Assembly: GCA_024234975.1 (NCBI GenBank)
Contig: JACKNH010000036.1
Location: forward strand, 1 to 35,991
DNA length: 35,991 nucleotides
Direction: 5' to 3'
DNA from: Gammaproteobacteria bacterium
Lineage (GTDB): Bacteria; Pseudomonadota; Gammaproteobacteria; Ga0077536
Part shown: one piece after another, positions 1 to 8,659 of the stretch
Position numbering within the stretch: position 1 is the stretch's first letter
Layout of the letters: every line of letters starts with the position of its first letter
The notes under the pieces: model-generated
What the model was told of the DNA's origin: nothing
What the model saw: only the letters and a program-made list of their open reading frames with translations
Database searches by the model: none
Made by a program: the position numbers and the translations under genes

Positions 1-539
1 TCCTCGGCGTAGTCGAGGTCCAGCACCGGATTGCCGTTGTAGATGCCGACCGAAATCGCGGCCACCATGCCGTGCAACGGACTTTTCTTGACCGCACCTG
101 ATTTCATCAGCGTTGCGATGGCGTCGGTCAGCGCGACATAGGCGCCTGTGATCGACGCGGTACGGGTGCCACCATCGGCCTGCAGGACATCGCAGTCCAC
201 CGTGATGCTCCGCTCACCCAGCGCCTCGAGATTGACGATGGCGCGCAGCGAGCGACCGATCAACCGTTGGATTTCCAGCGTCCGCCCACCCTGCTTGCCT
301 TGCGCAGCTTCGCGTCGTGTACGCGAGCCGGTGGCCCGCGGCAACATGCCGTACTCGGCGGTGACCCAGCCACGCCCCGAGCCCTTGATCCATTGCGGAA
401 CCCGCTCTTCGACGCTGGCGGTGCACAGCACGCGGGTATCGCCCATTTCGATCAGCACGGAACCTTCCGCGTGGCGGGTGAAGCCCCGTGTGAACCTGAC
501 CGGGCGCAATTCGTTCGGCGCTCGGCCGCTGGGTCGCAT
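1..539 (-). CDS. rph: Ribonuclease PH, 5' part (gene runs off the left edge)
   Basis: Phosphate-dependent 3'-5' exoribonuclease that trims the 3' ends of tRNA precursors in the cytoplasm. The visible 179 residues start MRPSGRAPNELRPV and continue with HAEGSVLIEMGDTRVLCTAS, then GWVTAEYGMLPRAT, REAAQGKQGGRTLEIQRLIG and DCDVLQADGGTRTASITGAY, which track the E. coli RNase PH sequence almost block by block. The family is about 238 residues long, so roughly the last 60 residues lie outside the window. The ATG is preceded by GAGGAGA about 9 bases upstream. The gene is divergent from yicC across about 104 bases, a common gammaproteobacterial arrangement. The frame is open to the edge, with no sign of damage in the visible part (some bacteria carry a frameshifted rph). 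Confidence 0.96.
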   Translation of the reverse strand, partial: MRPSGRAPNELRPVRFTRGFTRHAEGSVLIEMGDTRVLCTASVEERVPQWIKGSGRGWVTAEYGMLPRATGSRTRREAAQGKQGGRTLEIQRLIGRSLRAIVNLEALGERSITVDCDVLQADGGTRTASITGAYVALTDAIATLMKSGAVKKSPLHGMVAAISVGIYNGNPVLDLDYAE

Positions 540-571
540 TGACATCGATTTCTCCTCGTCGTTGAACCGGG

Positions 572-577
572 ATTATA
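572..577 (-). promoter_or_regulatory. Putative -10 box for rph
   Basis: On the reverse strand this hexamer is a perfect TATAAT, 32 bases upstream of the rph start codon. No good -35 hexamer stands 16-18 bases upstream of it. The same bases read TATACA on the forward strand at 574-579, so the short divergent region may serve both rph and yicC. Called from sequence match only. Confidence 0.4.
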
Positions 578-643
578 CAATCGATGCGAAACAGCGTGGC
601 CTTCGGGTACCATGCACGCAGTCGCAGCCGGAGAACACAACCG

Positions 644-1495
644 ATGTTATGCAGCATGACAGCGTTCGCACGCCAGAGCGCGGAAGGCGAATGGGGCACG
701 GCGGTATGGGAAATCCGCACGGTCAACCACCGCTACCTGGAACCGGGTATCCGGTTACCGGAAGACCTGCGTGGACTGGAACCGGAAGTGCGCGACCGGC
801 TGAGCCAGCGGTTATCCCGCGGCAAGGTGGATTGCACGCTCAAACTCGGCGGCGGCGCGCGGCAGGCGGAGTTCACCATCAACAGCGAACTGGTCACGCA
901 TCTGAAAGACGCCGCGCACCACGTCGAACCGAACTCGTCGCTGAATCCCATGGACCTGCTGAAATGGCCGGGCGTGCTGGAAATGCCGACGCTGGACCCG
1001 GACACCACCGGGGCGGCGATTCTGGAAGTCCTGGATGCTACGCTGGACCAGCTGGTCGATGCCCGCGTCCGGGAAGGCAACAAGCTTGGCGAGGCCATGT
1101 ACAGCCGCATCGAACTCATCCGCGTCCAGGTCGAATACCTGGTGACCCGTGTGCCGGATATCATTGCCGCGCAGCGCACCCGGCATGTACAGCGGGTGCA
1201 GGATCTCGCACCGGATATCGACGAAGGCCGACTGGAGCAGGAGTGCGCGCTGCTGGCGCAGAAGCTGGATGTCGCAGAAGAGCTTGATCGCCTGCAGGCG
1301 CACGTCGGCGAAGTCGAGCGGGTACTGAAAAAAGGTGGCGCGGTTGGCCGCCGGCTGGATTTCCTGATGCAGGAGATGCACCGTGAAGCCAACACCATCG
1401 GCAGCAAGTCGGCGCACATCGATACCACCAACGCATCAGTGGAACTCAAGGTCTTGATCGAACAGATGCGCGAACAGGTGCAGAACATCGAATGA
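644..1495 (+). CDS. yicC: YicC-family endoribonuclease
   Basis: 283 residues. The YicC family are cytoplasmic endoribonucleases, linked in E. coli to stationary-phase survival and small-RNA turnover. The N-terminus MLCSMTAFARQ matches the E. coli MIRSMTAYARR, followed by GEWGTAVWEIRTVNHRYLE, the family's N-terminal signature. The C-terminal DUF1732 region holds LLAQKLDVAEELDRLQAHV, GRRLDFLMQEMHREANT and the terminal ELKVLIEQMREQVQNIE. I chose ATG 644 rather than an in-frame upstream ATG at 584 because it fits the family N-terminus and has GGAG 10 bases upstream. The stop overlaps the gmk start in ATGA, so the two are probably translationally coupled. The neighbour order rph/yicC/gmk is conserved. 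Confidence 0.95.
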   Translation: MLCSMTAFARQSAEGEWGTAVWEIRTVNHRYLEPGIRLPEDLRGLEPEVRDRLSQRLSRGKVDCTLKLGGGARQAEFTINSELVTHLKDAAHHVEPNSSLNPMDLLKWPGVLEMPTLDPDTTGAAILEVLDATLDQLVDARVREGNKLGEAMYSRIELIRVQVEYLVTRVPDIIAAQRTRHVQRVQDLAPDIDEGRLEQECALLAQKLDVAEELDRLQAHVGEVERVLKKGGAVGRRLDFLMQEMHREANTIGSKSAHIDTTNASVELKVLIEQMREQVQNIE

Positions 1496-2106
1496 TGCGC
1501 GGCCGGCTGCTCGTCGTTTCCGCGCCGTCCGGCGCTGGCAAGACCAGCCTGGTCAATGCGCTGGTGCAGACGCTTTCCGGCATTGTGGTCTCGGTGTCGC
1601 ATACCACGCGGCCGCCGCGTGCCGGCGAGCAGAACGGCGTCAATTACAACTTCGTCGACATCGCCACGTTCCAGACGCTGGTGGCCGCAGGCGACATGCT
1701 CGAACATGCCGAAGTGTTCGGCAATTACTACGGCACCTCGAAGCGGTGGGTCAGCGACATGCTGGATTCCGGCGCCGACGTGCTGCTGGAAATCGACTGG
1801 CAGGGCGCGCGTCAGGTCCGTGCGCTGGGCTTGCCCGCCACCCACATCTTCATCCTGCCGCCCTCACGCGAAGCATTGGCCAGCCGGCTGAATGCCCGCG
1901 GCAAGGACAGCGCCGAAGTCATCGAACGGCGGCTGGCCGAGGCACTGGAGGAGATGTCGCATTACGCCGAATATGACTACCTGGTGGTCAACGACGAATT
2001 CGACGAGGCGCTGGCCGATCTCGTGGCAATCGTCCGCAGCAGCCGGCTTTGTCTGGAATATCAACGCGATAACCTCGGCGGCCTGCTCGCGCGCCTGATG
2101 GCCTAG
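1492..2106 (+). CDS. gmk: Guanylate kinase
   Basis: 204 residues, normal length for the family. It phosphorylates GMP to GDP with ATP, an essential cytosolic step of guanine nucleotide synthesis. The P-loop is SGAGKT at residues 13-18. It is followed by VSHTTRPPRAGEQNGVNYNF (GMP-binding segment), HAEVFGNYYGTS, LLEIDWQGARQVR, IFILPPS and the lid/C-terminal MSHYAEYDYLVVND, all as in E. coli Gmk. Translation begins at 1492 (MMRG) or 1495; the first overlaps the yicC stop by four bases. The gene lies directly upstream of rpoZ and spoT, so a GTP/GDP-making enzyme sits beside the (p)ppGpp enzyme. No internal disruption is seen. Confidence 0.97.
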   Translation: MMRGRLLVVSAPSGAGKTSLVNALVQTLSGIVVSVSHTTRPPRAGEQNGVNYNFVDIATFQTLVAAGDMLEHAEVFGNYYGTSKRWVSDMLDSGADVLLEIDWQGARQVRALGLPATHIFILPPSREALASRLNARGKDSAEVIERRLAEALEEMSHYAEYDYLVVNDEFDEALADLVAIVRSSRLCLEYQRDNLGGLLARLMA

Positions 2107-2118
2107 GCGGGCGCCTTC

Positions 2119-2127
2119 TGCTATCAT
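2119..2127 (+). promoter_or_regulatory. Putative extended -10 promoter for rpoZ
   Basis: TG-C-TATCAT matches the extended -10 pattern TGnTATAAT with one mismatch, 41 bases before the rpoZ ATG and just after the gmk stop. No clear -35 element lies at the expected distance, which extended -10 promoters can tolerate. It would give rpoZ, and perhaps spoT, transcription independent of yicC-gmk. Confidence 0.45.
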
Positions 2128-2167
2128 CGCGCAGCTGAATTGAGCAGAATTCCCTCTGAGGTTTCCG

Positions 2168-2461
2168 ATGGCCCGTATTACCGTTGAAGACTGTCTGCAG
2201 AACGTGGACAACCGGTTTGACCTGGTGCTGCTTGCGGCCCGCCGCGCCCGCCAGATCGCCCTTGGCCAGCAGCCGCTGGTCGAAGAAGACAATGACAAAC
2301 CCACCGTGCTGGCGTTGCGCGAAATCGCTGAAGGCGTGATGACCACGCAGGTCCTGGAAGAAATCGATGCCCGCGAGCGCGCCGCCGAGCAGCTGGCGAT
2401 TCCGGCCGACTTCGATACCGATCTGCCGCCGCCGCCCACAACGTTGGACGATTTCCCCTGA
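2168..2461 (+). CDS. rpoZ: RNA polymerase omega subunit
   Basis: 97 residues. Omega helps assemble and stabilise the beta' subunit of RNA polymerase and forms part of a ppGpp binding site on the enzyme. The sequence begins MARITVEDCLQNVDNRFDLV, nearly the E. coli start, and keeps LAARRARQI, DNDKPTVLALREIAEG and the acidic-proline C-terminal tail. GAGG lies 7 bases before the ATG. The tail after residue 75 is rich in proline and aspartate and is variable in the family. Its place between gmk and spoT is the usual one and links the ppGpp target to the ppGpp-metabolising enzyme. Confidence 0.97.
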   Translation: MARITVEDCLQNVDNRFDLVLLAARRARQIALGQQPLVEEDNDKPTVLALREIAEGVMTTQVLEEIDARERAAEQLAIPADFDTDLPPPPTTLDDFP

Positions 2462-2475
2462 TTGCACCGCCGGCT

Positions 2476-2503
2476 GGACAGCGCAGGTTCCCCTGCCCTG
2501 TCC
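2476..2503 (+). repeat. Hairpin in the rpoZ-spoT gap
   Basis: GGACAG-c-GCAGG-ttcc-CCTGC-c-CTGTCC forms an 11-pair stem with one symmetric mismatch and a four-base loop, starting 14 bases after the rpoZ stop. No run of T follows, so it is not a standard intrinsic terminator. It may mark an mRNA processing point or weak attenuation between rpoZ and spoT. The rest of this 143-base gap shows nothing else recognisable. Confidence 0.5.
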
Positions 2504-2604
2504 GGCATGGCGCACTGTCGGGTACCGCGCATGCCGGTCCCGCGCCGCAACTCAGGCCATTCAGCCGTGTCCTCCCTGTCATTTCGTCCTAACAGCGCCT
2601 GCCC

Positions 2605-4800
2605 GTGGCCAGCACGATAGAAGATATCGATGATGTAACGGTCGACGCCGACAGCTTCCGCTTTCAGGCGCCGGGCGCAGCGCAGATCCAGATCGACGAC
2701 CTGTGCGAACAGGTGGGTACCTATCTGCCGGCGACCGCGGTGGCGAACCTGCGCCGGGCATTCGACTTCGGCGCCGTGGCCCATGAAGGTCAGCAGCGCG
2801 CCAGCGGCGAACCCTATATCCAGCATCCGCTGCAGGTCGCCAGCATCCTGGCAGATATGCACATGGACCAGGACACGTTGATTGCAGCCTTGCTGCATGA
2901 CACGGTCGAAGACACCTCGGTGACGCTGGACACGATTCGCACGGAATTCGGCGGTGAAGTGGCCGCCATCGTCGACGGCTTGTCGAAACTGACGCAAATC
3001 GAATTCGAATCACAGGCAGAAGCCCAGGCGCAGAATTTCCAGAAGATGGTCATGGCCATGGCCAATGACATCCGCGTCATCCTGGTCAAACTCGCCGACC
3101 GCCTGCACAACATGCGTACGCTTGATGTGCTGTCTCCGGCCAAACGGCGCCGCATCGCCCGTGAAACCCTCGATATCTACGCGCCCATTGCGCTGCGGCT
3201 CGGTATCAACCGCATCCGTCTGGAGTTTGAAGAGCTTTGTTTCGCCGCGACCCACCCGTTCCGCTATGCGGTGCTGACGCGGGAAGTAGAAAAAATCCGT
3301 GGCAATCGAAAAGAGATCGTCCAGAAAATCGGCACCCGGTTGAAGGGCCGCTTGCGCCAGGAAGGGCTGGCAGCGACCGTCATCGGCCGCGAGAAACATC
3401 TGTACAGCATCTATCAGAAGATGCGTGAGAAGCACCTGCGGTTCAGCGAAGTGCATGATGTCTACGCATTCCGCATTCTGGTGGGTTCGGTTGACACCTG
3501 TTACCGTGTACTGGGCGCGGTGCACGCGATGTACAAACCGGTGCCGGGCAAGTTCAAGGACTATATCGCCCTGCCCAAAGCCAATGGTTACCAGTCACTG
3601 CATACCGTGCTGTTCGGGCCGTATGGCGTGCCGATTGAGGTGCAGATTCGCACCCACGAGATGGACCAGGCGGCCGAAGCCGGCATCGCCGCGCATTGGA
3701 CGTACAAAACCGGCGACAAGGCCACCGCCAGTGCGCACAAGCGCGCGCGTGAATGGCTGCGCGGTGTGATGGAGCTGCAGCAACAGGCTGGCAATTCGCA
3801 GGAGTTTCTTGAACACGTCAAAGTCGACCTGTTTCCGGATACCGTTTACGTCTTTACCCCCAAAGGCGATATCCGCGAATTGCCGCGCGGCTCCACGCCG
3901 GTCGACCTCGCCTATTCCGTGCATACCGATGTCGGCAACCGCTGCGTGGCCTGCCGCATCAACAACCGACTCGCGCCTTTGCATACAGCGCTGGAAACCG
4001 GCCAGACGGTGGAAATCGTCACCGCGCCGGGCGCACGACCGAATCCGGCCTGGCTGGCCTTCATCCGTACCGCCAAGGCCCGCGCCAATATCCGCCACTA
4101 CCTGAAGAATCTGCGCATGGATGAGGCGAGCCTGCTTGGTCGCCGCATGTTGAACCGCGAATTGGAACGGCTGGAGACCCGGCTGGACGACGTTCCGCAG
4201 GAAAAAATCGACCAGGTACTGCAGTTGTTCAAGCAACCCGGCCTGGACAATCTGCTTACCGATATCGGCCTTGGCGATCGCCCCGCCCAGCTGGTGGCGC
4301 GCGCGTTTGTCACGACCCGTCAGGAACCCTCCGAGATAGCCCCGCGCGCGACCGACCATGCGACGCCACTGCTGATTCAAGGCACTGAAGGTATGGTGGT
4401 GACGTTTCCGAAGTGCTGTTTCCCCATCCCGGGTGATCGCATCGTGGGGTTCGTCAGTGCCGGGCGCGGGCTGGTCATTCATCGGCAGGCGTGTTCGAAC
4501 ATCGGTGAGTTCCGCAACGCTCCCGAGCGCTGGGTGGACGTTCGCTGGGCCGACAAGGTCAGCGGAGAGTTCACCGTGGAACTGCATCTGGACGTATTGA
4601 ACCAGCGCGGCGTACTGGCGACCGTCGCCTCGGCCGTGGCCGACGAGGACGCCAATATCAAGGAAGTGGAAACCATCGAGCGCGATGACCAGCACTCGCA
4701 CATCCGTTTGCAGTTGAGCGTACCGGATCGTCTGCGTCTTGCCGCCGTGCTGCGCACCCTGCGGGCCATTCGCACCGTCGTCAAAGTCAGTCGCAAGTAA
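2605..4800 (+). CDS. spoT: Bifunctional (p)ppGpp synthetase/hydrolase
   Basis: 731 residues from a GTG start; E. coli SpoT has 702. It makes and degrades the stringent-response alarmone. The HD hydrolase domain is intact, with HDTVED at residues 98-103. The synthetase domain carries GREKHLYSIY, YAFRILVG, LPKANGYQSLHT and VEVQIRT-type segments (here IEVQIRTHEMDQ). The loop around 316-319 reads KFKD, the basic RxKD-like form of bifunctional enzymes rather than the acidic form of RelA. A TGS domain follows at about 411-475 (VYVFTPKGDIRELP), then the CC/zinc-finger-like region with KCCFPIPGD, and an ACT domain from about 655. No clear Shine-Dalgarno precedes the GTG, and the first 29 or so residues exceed the E. 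coli N-terminus, so the start is uncertain. Confidence 0.95.
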   Translation: MASTIEDIDDVTVDADSFRFQAPGAAQIQIDDLCEQVGTYLPATAVANLRRAFDFGAVAHEGQQRASGEPYIQHPLQVASILADMHMDQDTLIAALLHDTVEDTSVTLDTIRTEFGGEVAAIVDGLSKLTQIEFESQAEAQAQNFQKMVMAMANDIRVILVKLADRLHNMRTLDVLSPAKRRRIARETLDIYAPIALRLGINRIRLEFEELCFAATHPFRYAVLTREVEKIRGNRKEIVQKIGTRLKGRLRQEGLAATVIGREKHLYSIYQKMREKHLRFSEVHDVYAFRILVGSVDTCYRVLGAVHAMYKPVPGKFKDYIALPKANGYQSLHTVLFGPYGVPIEVQIRTHEMDQAAEAGIAAHWTYKTGDKATASAHKRAREWLRGVMELQQQAGNSQEFLEHVKVDLFPDTVYVFTPKGDIRELPRGSTPVDLAYSVHTDVGNRCVACRINNRLAPLHTALETGQTVEIVTAPGARPNPAWLAFIRTAKARANIRHYLKNLRMDEASLLGRRMLNRELERLETRLDDVPQEKIDQVLQLFKQPGLDNLLTDIGLGDRPAQLVARAFVTTRQEPSEIAPRATDHATPLLIQGTEGMVVTFPKCCFPIPGDRIVGFVSAGRGLVIHRQACSNIGEFRNAPERWVDVRWADKVSGEFTVELHLDVLNQRGVLATVASAVADEDANIKEVETIERDDQHSHIRLQLSVPDRLRLAAVLRTLRAIRTVVKVSRK

Positions 4801-4844
4801 CCGCCTTCAGTGCGGGCTGCGAATTGCTTCCGCGAGCCGTATCC

Positions 4845-4872
4845 TTGCCGTATTGGCCATTGGGCCTATCAT
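4845..4872 (+). promoter_or_regulatory. Putative sigma-70 promoter for ridA-recG
   Basis: TTGCCG at 4845-4850 and TATCAT at 4867-4872 are separated by 16 bases, matching four and five of the six consensus positions. Transcription would begin near 4879, about 40 bases before the ridA ATG. It lies in the 118-base gap after spoT, which contains no evident terminator. Confidence 0.5.
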
Positions 4873-4918
4873 GTGCCGCTGTTACCGTTGCAGTTGAATT
4901 CAACCCTGGGGTAGAACC

Positions 4919-5302
4919 ATGTCAAAGGAAATCATCGCCACCGCCGATGCACCGGCAGCCATTGGCCCGTATTCGCAGGCCATCCGCAGTGGTGACACCG
5001 TGTATCTCTCCGGCCAGATCCCGCTGGTGCCGGCCACGATGCAATTGCGTGAGGGTGATATGCGCGCGCAGGTCGAGCAGGTGTTCGACAACCTCGCGGC
5101 AGTGGCCGTGGCCGCCGGCGGGTCGCTGCAGGATATCGTCAAGCTGAATATTTTCCTGGTCGATCTCGGTCACTTCGCGCTGGTGAACGAAGTGATGATC
5201 GAGCGCTTTGGTGATCACAAGCCGGCACGTGCCGCCATCGGCGTCGCCGCTCTGCCCCGCGGCGCACAGGTGGAGATGGACGGCATCATGGTAGTTGGTT
5301 GA
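4919..5302 (+). CDS. ridA: RidA family reactive enamine/imine deaminase
   Basis: 127 residues, typical for the YjgF/YER057c/UK114 family. RidA hydrolyses reactive 2-aminoacrylate and related enamines released by PLP enzymes, protecting other PLP enzymes in the cytosol. Visible signature elements are IGPYSQAI near residue 15, VYLSGQIPL, and KPARAAIGVAALPRGAQVEMD near the C-terminus. Arg104 and Glu119 correspond to the catalytic arginine and neighbouring glutamate of canonical RidA. GGGG lies 7 bases before the ATG. It sits between spoT and recG as in Pseudomonas and Xanthomonas, with 12 bases to the recG GTG, so the two are probably co-transcribed. Confidence 0.95.
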   Translation: MSKEIIATADAPAAIGPYSQAIRSGDTVYLSGQIPLVPATMQLREGDMRAQVEQVFDNLAAVAVAAGGSLQDIVKLNIFLVDLGHFALVNEVMIERFGDHKPARAAIGVAALPRGAQVEMDGIMVVG

Positions 5303-5314
5303 GCAGGGCGCGCC

Positions 5315-7411
5315 GTGCCCGCCGTACGGCCTGTGCTCGCCGATGATGTCACGCGCCTTTCCGGCGTCGGCCCGCGCACGGTCGAGCGTCTGCGCAAACT
5401 GAACATCCGCGCCATCGGCGATCTGCTGTTCCACGTGCCGATCCGCTACCAGGATCGCACGCGCGTGGTACCGATCGGCGCGTTACGCCCGGCGCAGGAA
5501 GCGGTGATCCAGGGCCGCATCGAGGTCAGCCAGGTGCAATTCGGCAAGCGACGATCGCTGCTGGTCTATGTCAGCGATGGCACCGGCGCGCTGATCCTGC
5601 GATTCTTCCATTTCAATCAGCGGCAACGGGAAGGGCTGGAAACCGGCCGTACCATCCGCTGTTTCGGCGAGCCCCGCGTCGGCCCTCGCGCCATGGAAAT
5701 GGTTCATCCCGAATACCGCATCATCGACGCCGAGCAGACCATCGCTGTCGAGGAGGTGCTGACGCCGATCTACGCGACCACCGAAGGCCTGCAGCAAGGC
5801 ATGCTGCGGCGGCTCACCGATCTCGCGCTGCAGGTGCTCGCCGATGACCCCAGCATGACCGACGACATCGACACCCTGCTGGAAACCCATGCGCCATCGC
5901 CGATGCCCGCGTTACGCGCTGCCTTGCGCTACGTGCATCGACCTCCGCCGGACGCGCGGCAGGAGGAACTGGCCAACGGTCGCGACGCCGCGCAACAACG
6001 TCTGGCGCTGGATGAATTACTGGCCCATCAACTGAGCCTGCGCCGCTTGCGTGCGACGGTCCGCAGCGAACAGGCGCCGGCGATACCTTCAACATCCGCT
6101 TCGCGCACCAGGCTGCTCTGTGACTTACCATTCGCGCTGACCGGCGCGCAACAACGCGTGCTCGAGGAAATCGATGCCGATATCGCGCAGTCCCGACCGA
6201 TGCTGCGCCTGTTGCAAGGGGATGTCGGCGCCGGCAAAACGGTGGTGGCGGCGGCACTGGCGGCGGCGGTGATCGACGCCGGGCACAAGGTCGCGATCAT
6301 GGCGCCCACCGAACTTCTGGCCGAACAACACCGGCGCAACATGCAACGCTGGTTCAGCCCGCTGGGCATTCCGGTGGTGGCCTTGAGCGGCCGCCAGAAG
6401 AAATCCGAACGTCGCCAGGCGCTGGAACATTTGACGGCTGCCGCCCCGTGCATCGCCGTTGGCACCCATGCCTTGTTTCAACAAGCCGTGGCATTCAGCC
6501 ATCTCGGCCTGGTGGTCATCGACGAGCAACACCGCTTCGGCGTCGACCAGCGGCTCGCACTGCGTGACAAGGGTCGTTATGAGGAAACCCTTCCGCACCA
6601 GTTGATCATGACCGCGACACCGATTCCGCGCACGCTGGCGATGACCGCGTATGCCGATCTCGACGTCTCTGTGATCGATGAACTGCCGCCTAACCGTACC
6701 CCGGTGACGACGGTGGTCATCCCCGATACGCGGCGGCCGGAGATTGTCGAACGGATAGCCGGCGCCATCGCCAACCGTAGACAGATCTACTGGGTATGCC
6801 CACTGATCGATCAGAGCGACGTACTGGAGGCGCAATCGGCCATCGACGCCGCCGACCAGTTACGCGAAGCACTGCCCGAAGCGCGCATCGGCCTGGTCCA
6901 CGGCCGCATGAAGGACGCGGAGAAAGACGCCACCATGCGTGCATTCGCCGCACACGAGATCGACCTGCTGGTGGCGACTACCGTGATCGAAGTCGGCGTC
7001 GATGTCCCCAATGCCAGTTTGATGGTCATTGAAAATGCCGAACGCATGGGGCTGGCGCAGTTGCACCAGCTGCGTGGCCGGGTTGGTCGCGGCAGTACCG
7101 CCAGTGATTGCGTGCTGATGTACCACGGGCCATTGAGCCGAATGGCGCAGGCTCGGTTGAAGGTGATGCGAGAAACCACCGACGGCTTCGTGATCGCCGA
7201 TCAAGACCTGGCATTGCGCGGGCCGGGTGAAGTGCTGGGCACCCGGCAGGCGGGCACCGCGGGCTACCGCATCGCCGACCTGTCGCGCGACGCCGATTTG
7301 CTGCCGACAGTCCGCGCGTTGGCGACCCGGCTGCTGAAGAACGACAGCGCAGTGGTGGACACCGTGATTGATCGCTGGCTGGGCTACAACAAGGAGTACG
7401 CCTCGGTATGA
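5315..7411 (+). CDS. recG: ATP-dependent DNA helicase RecG
   Basis: 698 residues (E. coli 693). RecG is a double-strand DNA translocase that remodels stalled forks and R-loops. The N-terminal wedge/OB region includes LSGVGPRTVERLRKLNI and PIRYQDRT. The helicase core has Walker A GDVGAGKT at about residues 303-310, DEQH at 403-406, TATPIPRTLAMTAYADLD, VHGRMKDAEK, TTVIEVGVDVPNASLM and QLRGRVGRG. The C-terminal GFVIADQDLALRGPGEVLGTRQ segment is the TRG-motif region. Translation begins at GTG with AGCAGG upstream; an ATG start is not available nearby. The stop overlaps the ubiA start as ATGA, indicating one operon. Confidence 0.97.
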   Translation: MPAVRPVLADDVTRLSGVGPRTVERLRKLNIRAIGDLLFHVPIRYQDRTRVVPIGALRPAQEAVIQGRIEVSQVQFGKRRSLLVYVSDGTGALILRFFHFNQRQREGLETGRTIRCFGEPRVGPRAMEMVHPEYRIIDAEQTIAVEEVLTPIYATTEGLQQGMLRRLTDLALQVLADDPSMTDDIDTLLETHAPSPMPALRAALRYVHRPPPDARQEELANGRDAAQQRLALDELLAHQLSLRRLRATVRSEQAPAIPSTSASRTRLLCDLPFALTGAQQRVLEEIDADIAQSRPMLRLLQGDVGAGKTVVAAALAAAVIDAGHKVAIMAPTELLAEQHRRNMQRWFSPLGIPVVALSGRQKKSERRQALEHLTAAAPCIAVGTHALFQQAVAFSHLGLVVIDEQHRFGVDQRLALRDKGRYEETLPHQLIMTATPIPRTLAMTAYADLDVSVIDELPPNRTPVTTVVIPDTRRPEIVERIAGAIANRRQIYWVCPLIDQSDVLEAQSAIDAADQLREALPEARIGLVHGRMKDAEKDATMRAFAAHEIDLLVATTVIEVGVDVPNASLMVIENAERMGLAQLHQLRGRVGRGSTASDCVLMYHGPLSRMAQARLKVMRETTDGFVIADQDLALRGPGEVLGTRQAGTAGYRIADLSRDADLLPTVRALATRLLKNDSAVVDTVIDRWLGYNKEYASV

Positions 7412-8283
7412 GTTCATTCGTCGGCAAGCTCGGTGCCTATGCGCGCCTGATGCGCTGGCATCGGCCTATCGGTGCGCTGCTGCTGCTGTGGCCCATGCTA
7501 TGGGCGCTGTGGATTGCCGCGAGTGGCTTGCCAGACTACGACGTACTGCTGATTTTCGTGCTCGGCGTCTGGGTGATGCGCTCTGCGGGCTGCGTGATCA
7601 ACGACTTCGCCGATCGCGAATTCGATCCGCAGGTACGGCGCACGCGTGATCGGCCGCTGGCCACCGGTGATGTGACGCCGACAGAGGCATTGACGCTGTT
7701 CGGCGGGCTGCTGGCGCTGGCGTTTATGCTGGTGTTATTCACCAACCGGCTGACCATCATGCTCTCATTCGGTGGCGCCGCGCTCGCTGCAACGTATCCG
7801 TTCATGAAACGCTACACCTATCTGCCACAGGTTGTGCTGGGGGCCGCATTTGGCTGGGCGGTGCCCATGGCATGGGCCGCGCAGACCAACACGCTGACGC
7901 CGGTGGCCTGGCTGATCTTCATCGCCACCGTCATCTGGGCAGTGATCTACGACACCCAGTACGCCATGGTCGACCGCGAGGACGACCTCAACGCCGGCGT
8001 GAAGTCGACGGCCATTCTGTTCGGCGAACAGGATCGGTTGATGATCGGCGTCTTTCAGATGCTGATGCTCTGCGACCTGCTGCTCGTCGGCCTGCGCGCG
8101 GAACTCGGCGGGCTGTACTACCTGTCGCTGGTCATAGCCTGCGGCTTCGGCATCTATCAGCAATGGTTGATCCGCAAACGCGAACCGGCCGCATGCTTCG
8201 CGGCATTCATGAACAACAACTGGTTGGGCGGCTGCGTATTCCTCGGCATCGTCGCCGACATCGCCAGCCGGAGTGCGGGATAA
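7408..8283 (+). CDS. ubiA: 4-hydroxybenzoate polyprenyltransferase
   Basis: 291 residues, usual length for UbiA. This inner-membrane enzyme attaches the polyprenyl tail to 4-hydroxybenzoate in ubiquinone synthesis. The first aspartate-rich motif NDFADREFD is at residues 65-73, followed by RTRDRPLATG. The second motif, DTQYAMVDREDD, is at 182-193. About eight or nine hydrophobic segments are visible, starting with IGALLLLWPMLWALWIA. It overlaps recG by four bases. No ubiC (chorismate lyase) is next to it, unlike in E. coli. Start MSSFVGKLGAYARLMRWHRP agrees with the family N-terminus. Confidence 0.95.
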   Translation: MSSFVGKLGAYARLMRWHRPIGALLLLWPMLWALWIAASGLPDYDVLLIFVLGVWVMRSAGCVINDFADREFDPQVRRTRDRPLATGDVTPTEALTLFGGLLALAFMLVLFTNRLTIMLSFGGAALAATYPFMKRYTYLPQVVLGAAFGWAVPMAWAAQTNTLTPVAWLIFIATVIWAVIYDTQYAMVDREDDLNAGVKSTAILFGEQDRLMIGVFQMLMLCDLLLVGLRAELGGLYYLSLVIACGFGIYQQWLIRKREPAACFAAFMNNNWLGGCVFLGIVADIASRSAG

Positions 8284-8290
8284 TCCAGGC

Positions 8291-8659
8291 ATGACTCGAA
8301 ATGCGTTACGAGCGATCTGGCTCGCGATTGGCTGGGTGATGGTGGTGGTGATCTGGATCATCAGCCTGATCCCGTTGCGGGATATTCCGGCACTGGACTT
8401 CGAATTCAGCGACAAACTCGAACACATGGTCGCCTATCTGATATTGATGACCTGGTTCGGCGTGGCTTACGCGAATTCACGTTGGCTGCGCGTTGCGGGT
8501 TGGCTGACGTTGATGGGCATCGGTATTGAAATTGCCCAGCGGCAGACCGGCTATCGCATGTTCGATCTGCTGGATATCGTTGCCGACCTGCTGGGCATCG
8601 CGGCGGCCTGGGCCGTGTTGCCCTTGATCACTCGTCACAACCGGAGTCTCGCACCATGA
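8291..8659 (+). CDS. VanZ-like small integral membrane protein
   Basis: 122 residues starting at ATG 8291, seven bases after the ubiA stop; an in-frame GTG at 8273 would overlap ubiA and is less likely. Four hydrophobic segments are visible: IWLAIGWVMVVVIWIISLIPL, MVAYLILMTWFGVAYA, VAGWLTLMGIGIEIAQ and LLDIVADLLGIAAAWAVLPL. The conserved pattern DKLEHMVAYLIL, then ExxQ (EIAQ), then DLLDIVADLLG matches VanZ-family proteins. The original VanZ gives low-level teicoplanin resistance, but most chromosomal relatives have no known role. The stop overlaps the next gene as ATGA. Resistance function should not be assumed. Confidence 0.8.
   Translation: MTRNALRAIWLAIGWVMVVVIWIISLIPLRDIPALDFEFSDKLEHMVAYLILMTWFGVAYANSRWLRVAGWLTLMGIGIEIAQRQTGYRMFDLLDIVADLLGIAAAWAVLPLITRHNRSLAP

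Noticed and set aside
560..579. Forward yicC promoter with TTGAAC and TATACA
   Set aside because: The two hexamers are only six bases apart, so they cannot act together.
3595..4701. 368-codon reverse open frame within spoT
   Set aside because: Shadow of the conserved spoT sequence.
8291..8659. Teicoplanin resistance determinant
   Set aside because: VanZ similarity is weak and widespread; no vancomycin cluster is present and the organism appears Gram-negative.
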